The notes beneath the pieces are model-generated. The model saw only the letters and a program-made list of their open reading frames with translations, did not search any database and was not told the origin of the DNA. DNA of 64,000 bases, from NCBI GenBank assembly GCA_036269075.1, contig DATASX010000030.1, positions 1 to 64,000 on the forward strand, read 5' to 3'. Made by a program: the position numbers and the translations under genes. This document shows positions 55,679 to 64,000 of this stretch, one piece after another. This DNA comes from Sporichthyaceae bacterium. GTDB lineage: Bacteria; Actinomycetota; Actinomycetes; Sporichthyales; Sporichthyaceae. How positions within the stretch are numbered: position 1 is the stretch's first letter; every line of letters starts with the position of its first letter.

Positions 55679-58600
55679 CGCCCGGCCGCCAACAGGTCGC
55701 TGACCGCAACGATCGCTGCCGCGGGCGGCCGCCAGGTGAACACCCCGGGCACCTGTTCGGCCGAGTCGGCGACGTCCGGTCCGGGCATCCCGCGCAGGAA
55801 CAGGTACAGCGCGCCACCGAGATGCTGTTCCGGCGAATAGGCGACCTGACGCCAGGTCAGATAGCGGTGCACCGCCACCTGATACAGCAACGCCTGCAGC
55901 GGGTAGTCCGCCGCATTCATGGCCGCCGCCAACGAATCCGGGGCGTAGTGCCGCAGGTCGGCGGGGGTTCCGAACGGATGCAACCGGTTGGTCTTGTAGT
56001 CGACCACCACGTACGCACCCGAACCCAGCCGCAGCACGGCGTCGATGCTGCCGGTCAGGTAGCCGCGCAACGGCTGCTCGGCCAACTCCGGCCCGGCCAA
56101 CCGCGGCAGCCAGGCCCGCACCGGGTCGTCCGGGCGCAGCGTCCGATCCAACACCGGGGCCAGGTCGGCCAGCCGCAATCGCCCCGCCGGGCGGTCCCCA
56201 CCGGCCAACGGGAGCTCGAACTCCAACTCGCTCAACTGATCGCGCCGCCCGAACGAGGCCAACGACCGCCCCTGTGCCGCCTCGCCCAACGGCGTCCGCA
56301 GCGTGACCGCCAACGCCGCCGCCAACTCGCCCGGCTCGACCCCGTACAACGGGGTCCGCCCCAACGCGACGCCGCACTCGACGAGCAACACCTCGGCCAG
56401 GTCGGGCGCCGAATGGTCTACCGCCTCCAGCACCGAGTGCACCAGGGTGCCGAAGGCCGCGCCGCCCGGCAGATCCGCGATCGGCGGGGGCGGCGGCCCG
56501 GCCGGTGCCGCCGCTGCCTCGACCGCCGGCGCCGCGGCCTCGTCGACCGTTCCGACGGCGTCCGGATCGTCAGCGGTGGTGGCCGATTCCCCGGCGGCGT
56601 GGGCCAATGCGGTCAACGCGCTGTAGGAGGTCCGCCGCCAGTCGGTGTCGATCTCCCGGTCCAGCACGGCGGCCACCGGGTCGCAGGCCTGCGACCGCGG
56701 GGCCTGCCACACCTGGACCTGACGGACCGTCACATCGGCTGTGGCGAGTCCACCTCCCGACCCGGAAGCCCGGACCGCGGCCAGGGTGCGTGCCGCGGCG
56801 TCGTCGGGCAGGTACCCGGGCGAGGTGCCTGGCCCGCCGAACAGCAGCCGGTTCAGCGAGGAGTACGCCGTCGTCGTCGACCGCGCCCACCACAGGGTCA
56901 ACGCCGACCGGGCCCGGGTCGCCGCGACGTAGAGCAGGCGCAGATCCTCGCCGTCGTCCTCCAGATGGTGCGCCGCGACGGCCTCCCGCCACCCGCTGCT
57001 GCCCCGGCCGCCGACGTTGGTCAGCCGCCGGCCGGTCGGGTCGTGGTAGCGAGCCACGTCCGGCTCGTCGACCCACCGGCTCCACCCGAACGGCACGTAG
57101 ACCAGCGGGAACTCCAGGCCCTTGCTCATGTGCACGGTGACCACCTGGACCGCCCGGGCATCGGAGTCCAGCCGCCGACTGCGCTCGGCCGTCGGGTCGA
57201 GCCGATCGGACTCCTGCACCCGCCGGCGCAGCCAGGTCAACAACGCCGCCGGCCCGAGCGACTCGGTGGTGGCGACCGCGTGCAGCACGTCGGCGATGTG
57301 CCGCAGGTCGGTGGCCAGTCGTTCGCCGCCGGTGCGCCCCAGCAGTCGGGCGGTGCCCCGGTGGTCGGCGTCGACGGCGGCGAACAACGCGGCGACGCCG
57401 TCGCGGCGCAGCACCGCGCCCCAGGCACGGACCTGCTGCGCCAACGCGTCGTGTCCCGCGTCGCCCCAACCCAGCAACGTGCGGGCACCGACCCCGACGA
57501 ACGCCGACAACGCCAACCGCCGCACCACGCCCGCCCGGTGCGGCTGCTCCAACGCCTCCAGCAGGGCCAGCCAGTCCGTTGCCGCGCGGGTGGCGAACAC
57601 GTTCGTCCGGGCCTGCAGCACACACGGCACCCCGGCAGCCAGCAGCGCCGTGCGCACCTGCTCGGCCTGCGAATTCGTCCGCACCAGCACGGCGATGTCG
57701 CCCGGGGTGACGGCAACCGCTTCCGCCTCGGGCCGCGCCCGCAGCGTGCTGCCGTCGCCGAGCACCCCGACGATCTCGGCGACCAGATCGGTTGTGACGC
57801 GCTCGCGCACCTGCGGCGCCAGGGGCAGCCCGTCCTTGGACGTCGGGAACCCGGCGGTGTCGAGCATCCGCAGCTGGACCGCGGCTCGACCGTCGGGCCG
57901 GTGCAGCAGAGGTTCGGGTCGTCCGGCTTGCACCGGCCGCACGACGATCCGGTCGTCGCCGAGGGCCGCCCCGCAGAACACCGCGTCGAGCCCGCGCAGC
58001 ACCCCGGCGTCGCTGCGCCAGTTCACCGGCAGCCCGGCGCGTCGGTCGGCGGAGGCCGCCGCGGCCAGGTAGCTGTGCAGATCGCCACCGCGGAACGCGT
58101 AGATCGCCTGCTTCGGGTCGCCGATCAGCACCAAGGTGGTGTGGCCGGCGAACGCGGTGCGCAGGATCTGCCACTGCACCGGATCGGTGTCCTGGAACTC
58201 GTCGACCAGCACGACCCGGAACTCCTCGCGCAGCCGGGCGGCCACCGCCGGCCCGGCCTGCGGGTGGACCAGCACGTCGCGCAACCCGATCAGCAGGTCG
58301 TCGAAGCTCATCGCCCGGTGTGCCTGCAGCCGCGCGACGACGTCGTGCCGCACCCGTTGCGCGAATCTGGTCCGGACAGCTGCCGGACCGGTCTCGCTTG
58401 CCGGGTCCGGCGCGAGCTCGGCGTGCCGGTCGCCGGCGGCCGCGGCGGCGATGTCCAACGCGTCGCGCACCCCGAACGTGGGGTCGCCGGCGACCGCCCA
58501 GCGCCGCACGTACAGGTCGAGTGCCACCTCGCGCACCAGCTCGCTGATGTCCTCGACCAGTTCGGTGTCCGGGTCGGCGTCGGCGGCCGAGCCCAGGCCG

Positions 58601-59070
58601 CGGATCACGAGTTGGCAGAACCGGTGCGTGGTCACGATCGTGGCCGCGTCGAAGTCCGCGGTGGCGGCGGACAGCCGGGCCAGCCGTCGCGCGACGACGT
58701 CGCTCGACCCATCGGCCAGGTGGGCGAGCAACGGGTCGACAGGCCGCGCCGAACCGTCCGCGACGAACGCGCTCAACGCGTCGCGTGCCTCGGTCAGCCG
58801 TTCCCGGACCCGCTCCCGCAGCTCGCGGGTGGCGGCCCGACCGAAGGTGATCAGCAGCAGTTGGGCCAGGTCGACGACGCCCTCGGCGACGTACCGGGTG
58901 ACCAGCGCCGCGATCGTCCAGGTCTTGCCGGTGCCCGCGCTGGCCTCCAGCAGCGTGGTCCCGGTCGGCAGCGGAGCGAGCACGTCGAACGGCACCGGTT
59001 CCAGCCCTGAGGCACCGTCAGACACCCGTCGGTGCAAGGTTCCCGAGCCTGATCCGACCGTCGTACTCAT
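55675..59070 (-). CDS. recB: exodeoxyribonuclease V subunit beta RecB
   Basis: 1131 residues from ATG 59070; the frame is open to 59202 but lacks start signals. UvrD-like helicase with Walker A LLEASAGTGKTWTIAALV, motif Ia LLLITFGRAATRELRERV, Walker B VVLVDEFQDTDPVQW, motif III LIGDPKQAIYAFRGGD, motif V VQVVTVHMSKGLEFPLVY and motif VI LLYVAATRARSAL. The C-terminal nuclease has the catalytic DYKTN (YVVVDYKTNRLH). It is the 3'-5' motor and nuclease of RecBCD. Overlaps recD and follows recC by 73 bp. Confidence 0.94.
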   Translation of the reverse strand: MSTTVGSGSGTLHRRVSDGASGLEPVPFDVLAPLPTGTTLLEASAGTGKTWTIAALVTRYVAEGVVDLAQLLLITFGRAATRELRERVRERLTEARDALSAFVADGSARPVDPLLAHLADGSSDVVARRLARLSAATADFDAATIVTTHRFCQLVIRGLGSAADADPDTELVEDISELVREVALDLYVRRWAVAGDPTFGVRDALDIAAAAAGDRHAELAPDPASETGPAAVRTRFAQRVRHDVVARLQAHRAMSFDDLLIGLRDVLVHPQAGPAVAARLREEFRVVLVDEFQDTDPVQWQILRTAFAGHTTLVLIGDPKQAIYAFRGGDLHSYLAAAASADRRAGLPVNWRSDAGVLRGLDAVFCGAALGDDRIVVRPVQAGRPEPLLHRPDGRAAVQLRMLDTAGFPTSKDGLPLAPQVRERVTTDLVAEIVGVLGDGSTLRARPEAEAVAVTPGDIAVLVRTNSQAEQVRTALLAAGVPCVLQARTNVFATRAATDWLALLEALEQPHRAGVVRRLALSAFVGVGARTLLGWGDAGHDALAQQVRAWGAVLRRDGVAALFAAVDADHRGTARLLGRTGGERLATDLRHIADVLHAVATTESLGPAALLTWLRRRVQESDRLDPTAERSRRLDSDARAVQVVTVHMSKGLEFPLVYVPFGWSRWVDEPDVARYHDPTGRRLTNVGGRGSSGWREAVAAHHLEDDGEDLRLLYVAATRARSALTLWWARSTTTAYSSLNRLLFGGPGTSPGYLPDDAAARTLAAVRASGSGGGLATADVTVRQVQVWQAPRSQACDPVAAVLDREIDTDWRRTSYSALTALAHAAGESATTADDPDAVGTVDEAAAPAVEAAAAPAGPPPPPIADLPGGAAFGTLVHSVLEAVDHSAPDLAEVLLVECGVALGRTPLYGVEPGELAAALAVTLRTPLGEAAQGRSLASFGRRDQLSELEFELPLAGGDRPAGRLRLADLAPVLDRTLRPDDPVRAWLPRLAGPELAEQPLRGYLTGSIDAVLRLGSGAYVVVDYKTNRLHPFGTPADLRHYAPDSLAAAMNAADYPLQALLYQVAVHRYLTWRQVAYSPEQHLGGALYLFLRGMPGPDVADSAEQVPGVFTWRPPAAAIVAVSDLLAAGR
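55846..55860. repeat. CTGAC-N5-GTCAG palindrome, copy inside recB
   Basis: Spacer GCCAG. Encodes L-T-W-R-Q near the RecB C-terminus, downstream of the nuclease DYKTN motif. Confidence 0.7.
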
Positions 59071-59143
59071 CGGCGCACCATCGATCGCCCGCACTGGTCG
59101 GAGGTGGCGGACACTGTGACATTGATTCGCTCGCTGCGCTCGT

Positions 59144-62100
59144 TCATCGGCGTGCCCCCGCCGCGGCCCGCAGCACCGGATCCCACAGCAGCGTCGCCGC
59201 ATCGCCCAGGCCCGCGGCCGCCAGCGACTCGACGTCGGCCTCCGGGCCCCACACCAGCACGTTGGCCGGGTCGCTGGACTCGCCGCCCTCGCGTCGTTGC
59301 CACTCGGCCGCGGCGGCCCGCAAGGCGTTGGTCGAGTTGCTGCCCCGCCGGACCGCCTCGGCGTAGCAGTGCGCGGTCTTCAGCGGCAGCGGCAGCGGCC
59401 CACGCAGTCCGCGGTCGTACAGCGCGACCAGGTCGGCCAGGGTCGTCTCGGCCTCGCCGGCCTCGACCGGACCGAGCACGCGACGGGAGCCGTCCTGCCG
59501 GTTGCGGCCGATCACGACCGCCCGCCAGGCGGTGTGCGGGCGCGCCGCCGTCAAAGCCAGCACTTCCAGCCAGGCGCTCAGCAGATGCTTGGGCCCGACC
59601 CGGGAGTAGGACACCCGGACCAACTCGCTGCCGCGGACCCCCGCGACCGTGCCCGCCACGGTGCGGCTAACCCCGCCCACCGGAACCGCCGTGGACACGT
59701 CGAGGTTGTCCGCGGCGATCGCGGTGTGCGTCCGGGCGACGTTGGTGATCGCCTCGGCGGCCTGGCCGATACGGATCGCCGCGGAATGGCCGAGCATGCC
59801 CGGCGGCAGCGTGCCCCGCCGGCGCTCGGCACCCAGACAGTGATCCACCGTCAGATCACGCAGACGGCAGTTCAGGAAACGCTCCCCGATCGCCCACTCC
59901 GCCAGGGCGTCGAGCTTCACCGGCAACTCGTCGGGCGGATCGGCCTCCTCGAACGGCAGTCGCACCCCGAGCCGTTGCAGCAGGAACGCGCGCGCCGGGT
60001 GCACCAGCATCGAGCGCAGATCGTCCAGTTCGACGTCGGCACCGGGCACGACCGGCAGCAGTTCGCCGAGCAGCGGCGGTTCCGGCGCCCGGTCGCGAAG
60101 CAGGGCCCGCGCCCCGGCCACCGCCGCGACGTCGAAGCTGACCGGTCGCCGCGAGGCCTGCCGGACGAGTGCAGCCGAGGCAGCGAAGTTCTCCGGGTGA
60201 TACGCCTGCAACCGGTGACGCACCGTCACTTCCGTGCTGACCCGGCCTTCCGGTGTCGTGGCGAGGGCGTCGAGGGCATCGAGCAGCTCACCAAGCGGCA
60301 CGGCCGGGGGCACCGATAGGCCGGTCCGCTCGTCGGCCCCGGTGCAGAAGATCAGCAGGTGCTCGCCGGCCGCGCACACCGCGTCCAGCAGCAGTTGCCG
60401 GTCCTCCGAGCGCGGATCGCGTTCACCCGCCCGGCGGTCGCGGGAGAGCAGGTCATCGCCATCGACCACACCGCTGCGCGGGAATGTGCCCTCGTCCAGA
60501 CCGAGCAACGCCACCACCTGGTGCGGCACCGAGCGCATCGGCACCATCGTGGCGACGGTCAACCCGCCGGTACGGAAGCCCGACCGGGTCGGCCGGGCCA
60601 CGCAGCGCCGGTCCCACAGTTCGGTCATGTCGGCCAGACTCAACGTGACGTCGTGGCCGGCGGCGTCGGCAGCCAGTTCGGCAAGCCGCGCGGTGAAGGC
60701 CGTGCCCTGCCACGGTTCCAGCGGCGCGGCGACCGCGAGCACCGACTCACGCAGCAGTTCGGTCCATCCCTCGACCGGCCGCGGTGCCCGGAAGGCCCGC
60801 AGCGCATGGGTCAACCGGTCAAGCAGTTCGGCGAACCGGCCCAGCAGGTCCAGGTCGGCCGAGTCGACGTCGTCACACGGGGTCGCGTCGCCGAGCCACC
60901 CGGCCTCGGGTTCCATGGTGGCGCCGAGCAGCAACCGGTCCAGGCCGTCGCGCCAGGTCCCCTCGATGATCCCGCCGAGTCCGTAGTCGGCCCGGTGCTC
61001 ACCAGACAGCCCCCAACTGATCCGGGAGGCCCCGACCCAGTCGCGCAGTCGGGTGGCGTCGTCGGTGTCGAAACCGAACCGCCTCCGCACCGGGCCGGTG
61101 GCGGCGAGGTCGAGGACGTCCGAGGCGGTGACCCGGCCGGCCGCGAGTCGCAACAGCGTGGCGGTGATCGCGAGCAACGGGTTCGTGGTCTGCGGGGCGC
61201 GGTCGGCCAACCGCACCCGCAACCGGCCCGCCGGGTGCCCCGCGACCCCGCCCGCGTCGGAGAACGCCGCGGCGACCAGCGGCGCGAACTCGTCGATGTC
61301 CGGGCACATCACCAGCACGTCGCGCGGCTGCAACGTCGGGTCGGCGGCCAACCGTTGCAGGAGGGCCTCCCGCAGCACCTCGACCTGCCGGGCCCGGCCG
61401 TGGCAGGAATGCACCACCACCGAGGCGTCCGCCGTGTCCAGCACCGGCCGGTCGGCGGCGGCCGGCACCCGGTCGGTCGCCAACGCGGACTTCAACCGGC
61501 CGAGCAGATCGTCCGCGGGCGCCGGTGCAGCGTAAAGATGTTGGACGGCCTCCGGTGCGACCGCGGCCAACCGTTGCTGCAGCGCCTCGACCTCCCGGCC
61601 CATCGACGCGAGCAGCGGATGCTCCGGTCGGTGCCCGGCCGCCACCGCGTCCCAGGCCGCCGGTGAGGCGTGGTTCAACCACACGTGCACGTCGCGTCCG
61701 GCCGCCAACGCGGCGAGCACCTCCAGTCGGGCCGCGGTGAACCGGGTCGGCCCGTAGATCGAGAGCCGGTCCGGCAGGTCGACCACGCCCGGGTCGGACC
61801 GCAACCGCGTGACCGCTTCCGGCAGCACCTCCCCCGGGCTGGGGCCGAGCGTTTCCCGAAGTCGCCGCCACAGTGGCGGCTGCCAGGCCAGGTCGGTGGG
61901 CAGCGGCCGCCCGTCGTCCAGGACGTCGTTGCCGGCGGCCCAGAACCGCAGCATTGCCGGACGCTCCTGGCCGTAGCGAGCGAAGTTCGCCGCCAACCGC
62001 GCGGCCGCCGCGTACCGGCGCGCGGAGCCGCCCCGCTCCGCCCCAGGGCTATCGGCCGAACCGGACAGCGCCTCGAGCAACGGCCACACCGCTCGGTCCG

Positions 62101-62383
62101 GGTCCCACTGCGCAACCGCGTCGGCGGCCTCGGGGCCGGTCGCGGCCAGCGCCTGGTCGAGCAGTCGGTCGGGCCCCGGGAACTGCACGTTCGCGCACAC
62201 CCCGGCCGCACCGGACCCGGCGCCCAGTCGGTGCGACAACCGCTGTGCCAACCATCGCTCGACGCCCTTCGCCGGCACAGCGACGATCTCCGGCACGAAC
62301 GGGTCGCCGGCGGGCTGGCCGAGCAGCCCGGCCAGGGCGTCGACCAGCGCATCGGGTGAGGCGGAACGGTGCACGTGCAACAT
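59144..62383 (-). CDS. recC: exodeoxyribonuclease V subunit gamma RecC
   Basis: 1079 residues from ATG 62383. N-terminal MLHVHRSASPDALVDALAGLL followed by PEIVAVPAKGVERWLAQRLSHRLG, a RecC hallmark (PxxVxxPGMxxWLxxxL-like). RPVLDTADASVVVHSCHGRARQVEVL, RDVLVMCPDIDEFAPLVAAAF and GLLDEGTFPRSG (as GLDEGTFPRSG) are conserved. RecC is a catalytically dead helicase homologue that splits the DNA and reads Chi. First gene of the operon. The actinobacterial Chi-like sequence is not known from this window. Confidence 0.93.
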   Translation of the reverse strand: MLHVHRSASPDALVDALAGLLGQPAGDPFVPEIVAVPAKGVERWLAQRLSHRLGAGSGAAGVCANVQFPGPDRLLDQALAATGPEAADAVAQWDPDRAVWPLLEALSGSADSPGAERGGSARRYAAAARLAANFARYGQERPAMLRFWAAGNDVLDDGRPLPTDLAWQPPLWRRLRETLGPSPGEVLPEAVTRLRSDPGVVDLPDRLSIYGPTRFTAARLEVLAALAAGRDVHVWLNHASPAAWDAVAAGHRPEHPLLASMGREVEALQQRLAAVAPEAVQHLYAAPAPADDLLGRLKSALATDRVPAAADRPVLDTADASVVVHSCHGRARQVEVLREALLQRLAADPTLQPRDVLVMCPDIDEFAPLVAAAFSDAGGVAGHPAGRLRVRLADRAPQTTNPLLAITATLLRLAAGRVTASDVLDLAATGPVRRRFGFDTDDATRLRDWVGASRISWGLSGEHRADYGLGGIIEGTWRDGLDRLLLGATMEPEAGWLGDATPCDDVDSADLDLLGRFAELLDRLTHALRAFRAPRPVEGWTELLRESVLAVAAPLEPWQGTAFTARLAELAADAAGHDVTLSLADMTELWDRRCVARPTRSGFRTGGLTVATMVPMRSVPHQVVALLGLDEGTFPRSGVVDGDDLLSRDRRAGERDPRSEDRQLLLDAVCAAGEHLLIFCTGADERTGLSVPPAVPLGELLDALDALATTPEGRVSTEVTVRHRLQAYHPENFAASAALVRQASRRPVSFDVAAVAGARALLRDRAPEPPLLGELLPVVPGADVELDDLRSMLVHPARAFLLQRLGVRLPFEEADPPDELPVKLDALAEWAIGERFLNCRLRDLTVDHCLGAERRRGTLPPGMLGHSAAIRIGQAAEAITNVARTHTAIAADNLDVSTAVPVGGVSRTVAGTVAGVRGSELVRVSYSRVGPKHLLSAWLEVLALTAARPHTAWRAVVIGRNRQDGSRRVLGPVEAGEAETTLADLVALYDRGLRGPLPLPLKTAHCYAEAVRRGSNSTNALRAAAAEWQRREGGESSDPANVLVWGPEADVESLAAAGLGDAATLLWDPVLRAAAGARR

Positions 62384-62490
62384 CGGACCAACAGCCTGTC
62401 AGCCGCCACCGACAGTCCCGTTCCCGGTCTCGCGGGGCCCGACCCGCCGGCCGGCGCGGAGCCCGCCGGCCGCGGTGGGACCATGCCTGC

Positions 62491-63552
62491 GTGCTGGTGC
62501 CCGAGGGCCTGATCACGCCCTGCCTGCTGGTAGAGGCGGGCGTGCTCGAGGCGAACATCGCCGCGATGGCCCGCCGCGCCCAGGACCTCGGTGCCGGCCT
62601 GCGGCCGCATGCCAAGACCCACAAGTGCCTCGAGATCGCGGTGCGGCAGTTGGCCGCCGGGGCGGTCGGGCTGACCGTGGCCACCGTCGCGGAGGCCGAG
62701 GTGTTCGCGGCGGTCTGCGACGACCTGTTCATCGCGTATCCGCTGTGGGTGGACGCGCGGCGCGGGGCCCGGCTGCGGGCACTGGCCGAACGGGCCCGGG
62801 TGCGGGTCGGGGTCGACTCCGCCGAGTCGGCGGAAGCACTGGCCCGCCATGTCGGCGAGGCGGTCGCGGTCGTCGTCGAGGTCGACAGCGGCCACCACCG
62901 CAGCGGCGTCGACCCGGCGCAGGCCGGCGTGGTGGCGGTGGCCGCCTCCCGTGCCGGGCTGCCGGTCGCCGGGGTCTTCACGTTCCCTGGGCACTCCTAC
63001 GCGCCCGGGTCCGGTTCTCCGGCGGCAGCCGACGAGGCCGCCGCCCTGACCCGGGCGGCGGAGTCGATCCGCGCCGCCGGTCTGCCCGTGCAGGTCCGCA
63101 GCGGCGGTTCGACGCCGAGCGCCGCCGCCACCGTCGCCGGGGCGGTGTCGGAGCTGCGTCCCGGGGTGTACGTGTTCGGCGACTCGCAACAGCTCGAGCT
63201 GGGCAGCTGCCTGCCGGGGGACGTCGCACTGGTGGCCGTCGGCACGGTGGTCAGCCGCTGCGCCGACCGGGTGATTCTCGATGCCGGCAGCAAGGTTCTG
63301 GGCGCCGACCGACCGGCCTGGGCCAGTGGTTTCGGGACCGTGCTCGGACACCCCGCGGCCCGGGTCCTCGCGCTGTCCGAGCACCACGCCACAGTGCACT
63401 GGCCACAGGCGTTGCCGGACCTCGGCAGCACCGTCGCGGTGGTCCCGAATCATGTTTGCAACGCGGTGAATCTGGCTGACGAACTCCTGGTTACCGATGC
63501 CGGAGAAGTGGTCGACCGATGGGCCGTCGCGGCCCGCGGCGCCAACACATGA
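62491..63552 (+). CDS. D-threonine aldolase / D-serine dehydratase-like PLP enzyme (fold III)
   Basis: 353 residues from GTG 62491. Alanine-racemase-like barrel with the Schiff-base Lys in LRPHAKTHKCLEIA, then VGVDSAESAEAL, VVEVDSGHHRSGV and SGGSTPSAAATV. The C-terminal beta domain has VVPNHVCNAVNLADELL, where His and Cys are the metal ligands of D-threonine aldolase/D-serine dehydratase relatives. It probably cleaves or dehydrates a beta-hydroxy D-amino acid with PLP and a divalent metal. Divergent from recC across 107 bp. Its stop lies in a near copy of the CTGAC palindrome. Confidence 0.88.
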   Translation: MLVPEGLITPCLLVEAGVLEANIAAMARRAQDLGAGLRPHAKTHKCLEIAVRQLAAGAVGLTVATVAEAEVFAAVCDDLFIAYPLWVDARRGARLRALAERARVRVGVDSAESAEALARHVGEAVAVVVEVDSGHHRSGVDPAQAGVVAVAASRAGLPVAGVFTFPGHSYAPGSGSPAAADEAAALTRAAESIRAAGLPVQVRSGGSTPSAAATVAGAVSELRPGVYVFGDSQQLELGSCLPGDVALVAVGTVVSRCADRVILDAGSKVLGADRPAWASGFGTVLGHPAARVLALSEHHATVHWPQALPDLGSTVAVVPNHVCNAVNLADELLVTDAGEVVDRWAVAARGANT

Positions 63553-63758
63553 CGCTGCGTCAGATCTGATTTCTGGCGGCGTTCCGAGCCGTCCCACGGT
63601 GGTGGAAAAGTCCCGCCGATTCGGTGCAATACCGGACTGTTCATGGCAATGCGTCATTCGCCCACGCGGCAATGTCCCGGCCTCATAGCGTGCGCCGAAG
63701 GTCGGGCGGGGGAGGGGTCCGCGAGTCCGACCGAGCGATTTCGGGTTTGGGGGGATTC

Positions 63759-64000
63759 GTGGCTCGAACCGGGGTGTCGGCGCGCTTGCTCGCCGCTGCC
63801 GTCGCTTCGGTCTGCCTGGCCGGCGGCTTGCTCGGCCCGGCGACCGCCGCGCCGGATCAACGTTCCGCCCCGGTCTGGCGCGAGGTCAGCCCGCGCGCTC
63901 AACCGAGATTCCACTCCCACCCGATCGCTGACCGCTACGTCGTCCGGTTCCGCCCCGATACCGCGGTCGACCTGATCACCTCCGTCCGCGACCGCGTGCA
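63759..64000 (+). CDS. secreted protein, N-terminus only; possible subtilase with inhibitor I9-like propeptide
   Basis: Starts at GTG 63759 with GGGGGG four bases upstream and runs off the window edge after 80 residues. Signal peptide (ARLLAAAVASVCLAGGLLG, cleavage after PATAA). Residues 58-80 (ADRYVVRFRPDTAVDL) resemble the inhibitor I9 propeptide of subtilases (R-YIVxF-K...). The catalytic domain is beyond the window, so subtilase is only a suggestion. Confidence 0.5.
   Translation, partial: MARTGVSARLLAAAVASVCLAGGLLGPATAAPDQRSAPVWREVSPRAQPRFHSHPIADRYVVRFRPDTAVDLITSVRDRV

Noticed and set aside
56377-58174. Extra minus-strand frames inside recB
   Set aside because: Arg-rich shadows of the RecB reading frame, no independent start.

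Overview
The window is 64 kb of very GC-rich DNA (roughly 70% or more by eye) with GTG and TTG starts, dense gene packing and many 4-base ATGA/GTGA gene overlaps. The gene content fits a free-living actinomycete: F420-type LLM oxidoreductase, SigB/F/G-type sigma factor, ANTAR output domain, TreY/TreZ and TreS/maltokinase, RecBCD, sedolisin. I cannot fix the genus from sequence alone. I see no rRNA, tRNA, CRISPR array, transposase or prophage gene, so this is ordinary chromosome.

Layout. 1-2.4 kb: a MacB-type ABC exporter operon (permease cut by the window edge, ATPase, membrane fusion protein). 2.6-9.0 kb: a low-complexity secreted protein, two small genes, a bifunctional penicillin-binding protein divergent from an OmpR-type regulator, and a lysozyme-like secreted protein. 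9.0-9.9 kb: a gene-free stretch with a three-copy repeat, a strong terminator and a ~199-bp insertion-like segment. 9.9-14.5 kb: a branched-chain amino-acid type binding lipoprotein divergent from a sedolisin protease.

14.6-36.8 kb looks like an osmotic and general-stress neighbourhood: MscS channel, GlgX and a GH15 enzyme, CsbD, PRC-barrel proteins, Kup potassium transporter, TreY-TreZ, a SigB/F/G-type sigma factor, TreS-maltokinase, and a large hybrid kinase ending in an ANTAR domain. GlgX, TreY and TreZ together convert glycogen to trehalose; TreS and maltokinase link trehalose to maltose 1-phosphate. Sites resembling SigB/F promoters precede treS, csbD and the PRC operon.

36.9-64 kb is mixed: Met-rich protein plus an orphan LivM permease beside a short TetR gene; a secreted TIM-barrel-like protein; AhpD-like and PhyH-like enzymes; a sigma-factor remnant; a chelatase-like AAA+/VWA pair divergent from a TY-Chap-like protein; a zinc alcohol dehydrogenase; a large lipoprotein; GNAT, polysaccharide deacetylase, SRPBCC, LLM oxidoreductase and methyltransferase genes; the recC-recB-recD operon; a D-threonine-aldolase-like gene; and the start of a secreted, perhaps subtilase-like protein.

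The strongest unexplained signal is a 15-bp palindrome, CTGAC-N5-GTCAG. It occurs ten times exactly, plus several one-mismatch copies, inside genes in different reading frames and across gene ends. By base composition fewer than 0.1 copies would be expected. Other points of note: a glgX gene whose only sensible start is ATA behind a perfect AGGAGG, a duplicated gene tail flanking a 199-bp insert, and 11-bp-phased repeats upstream of the OmpR-type regulator.
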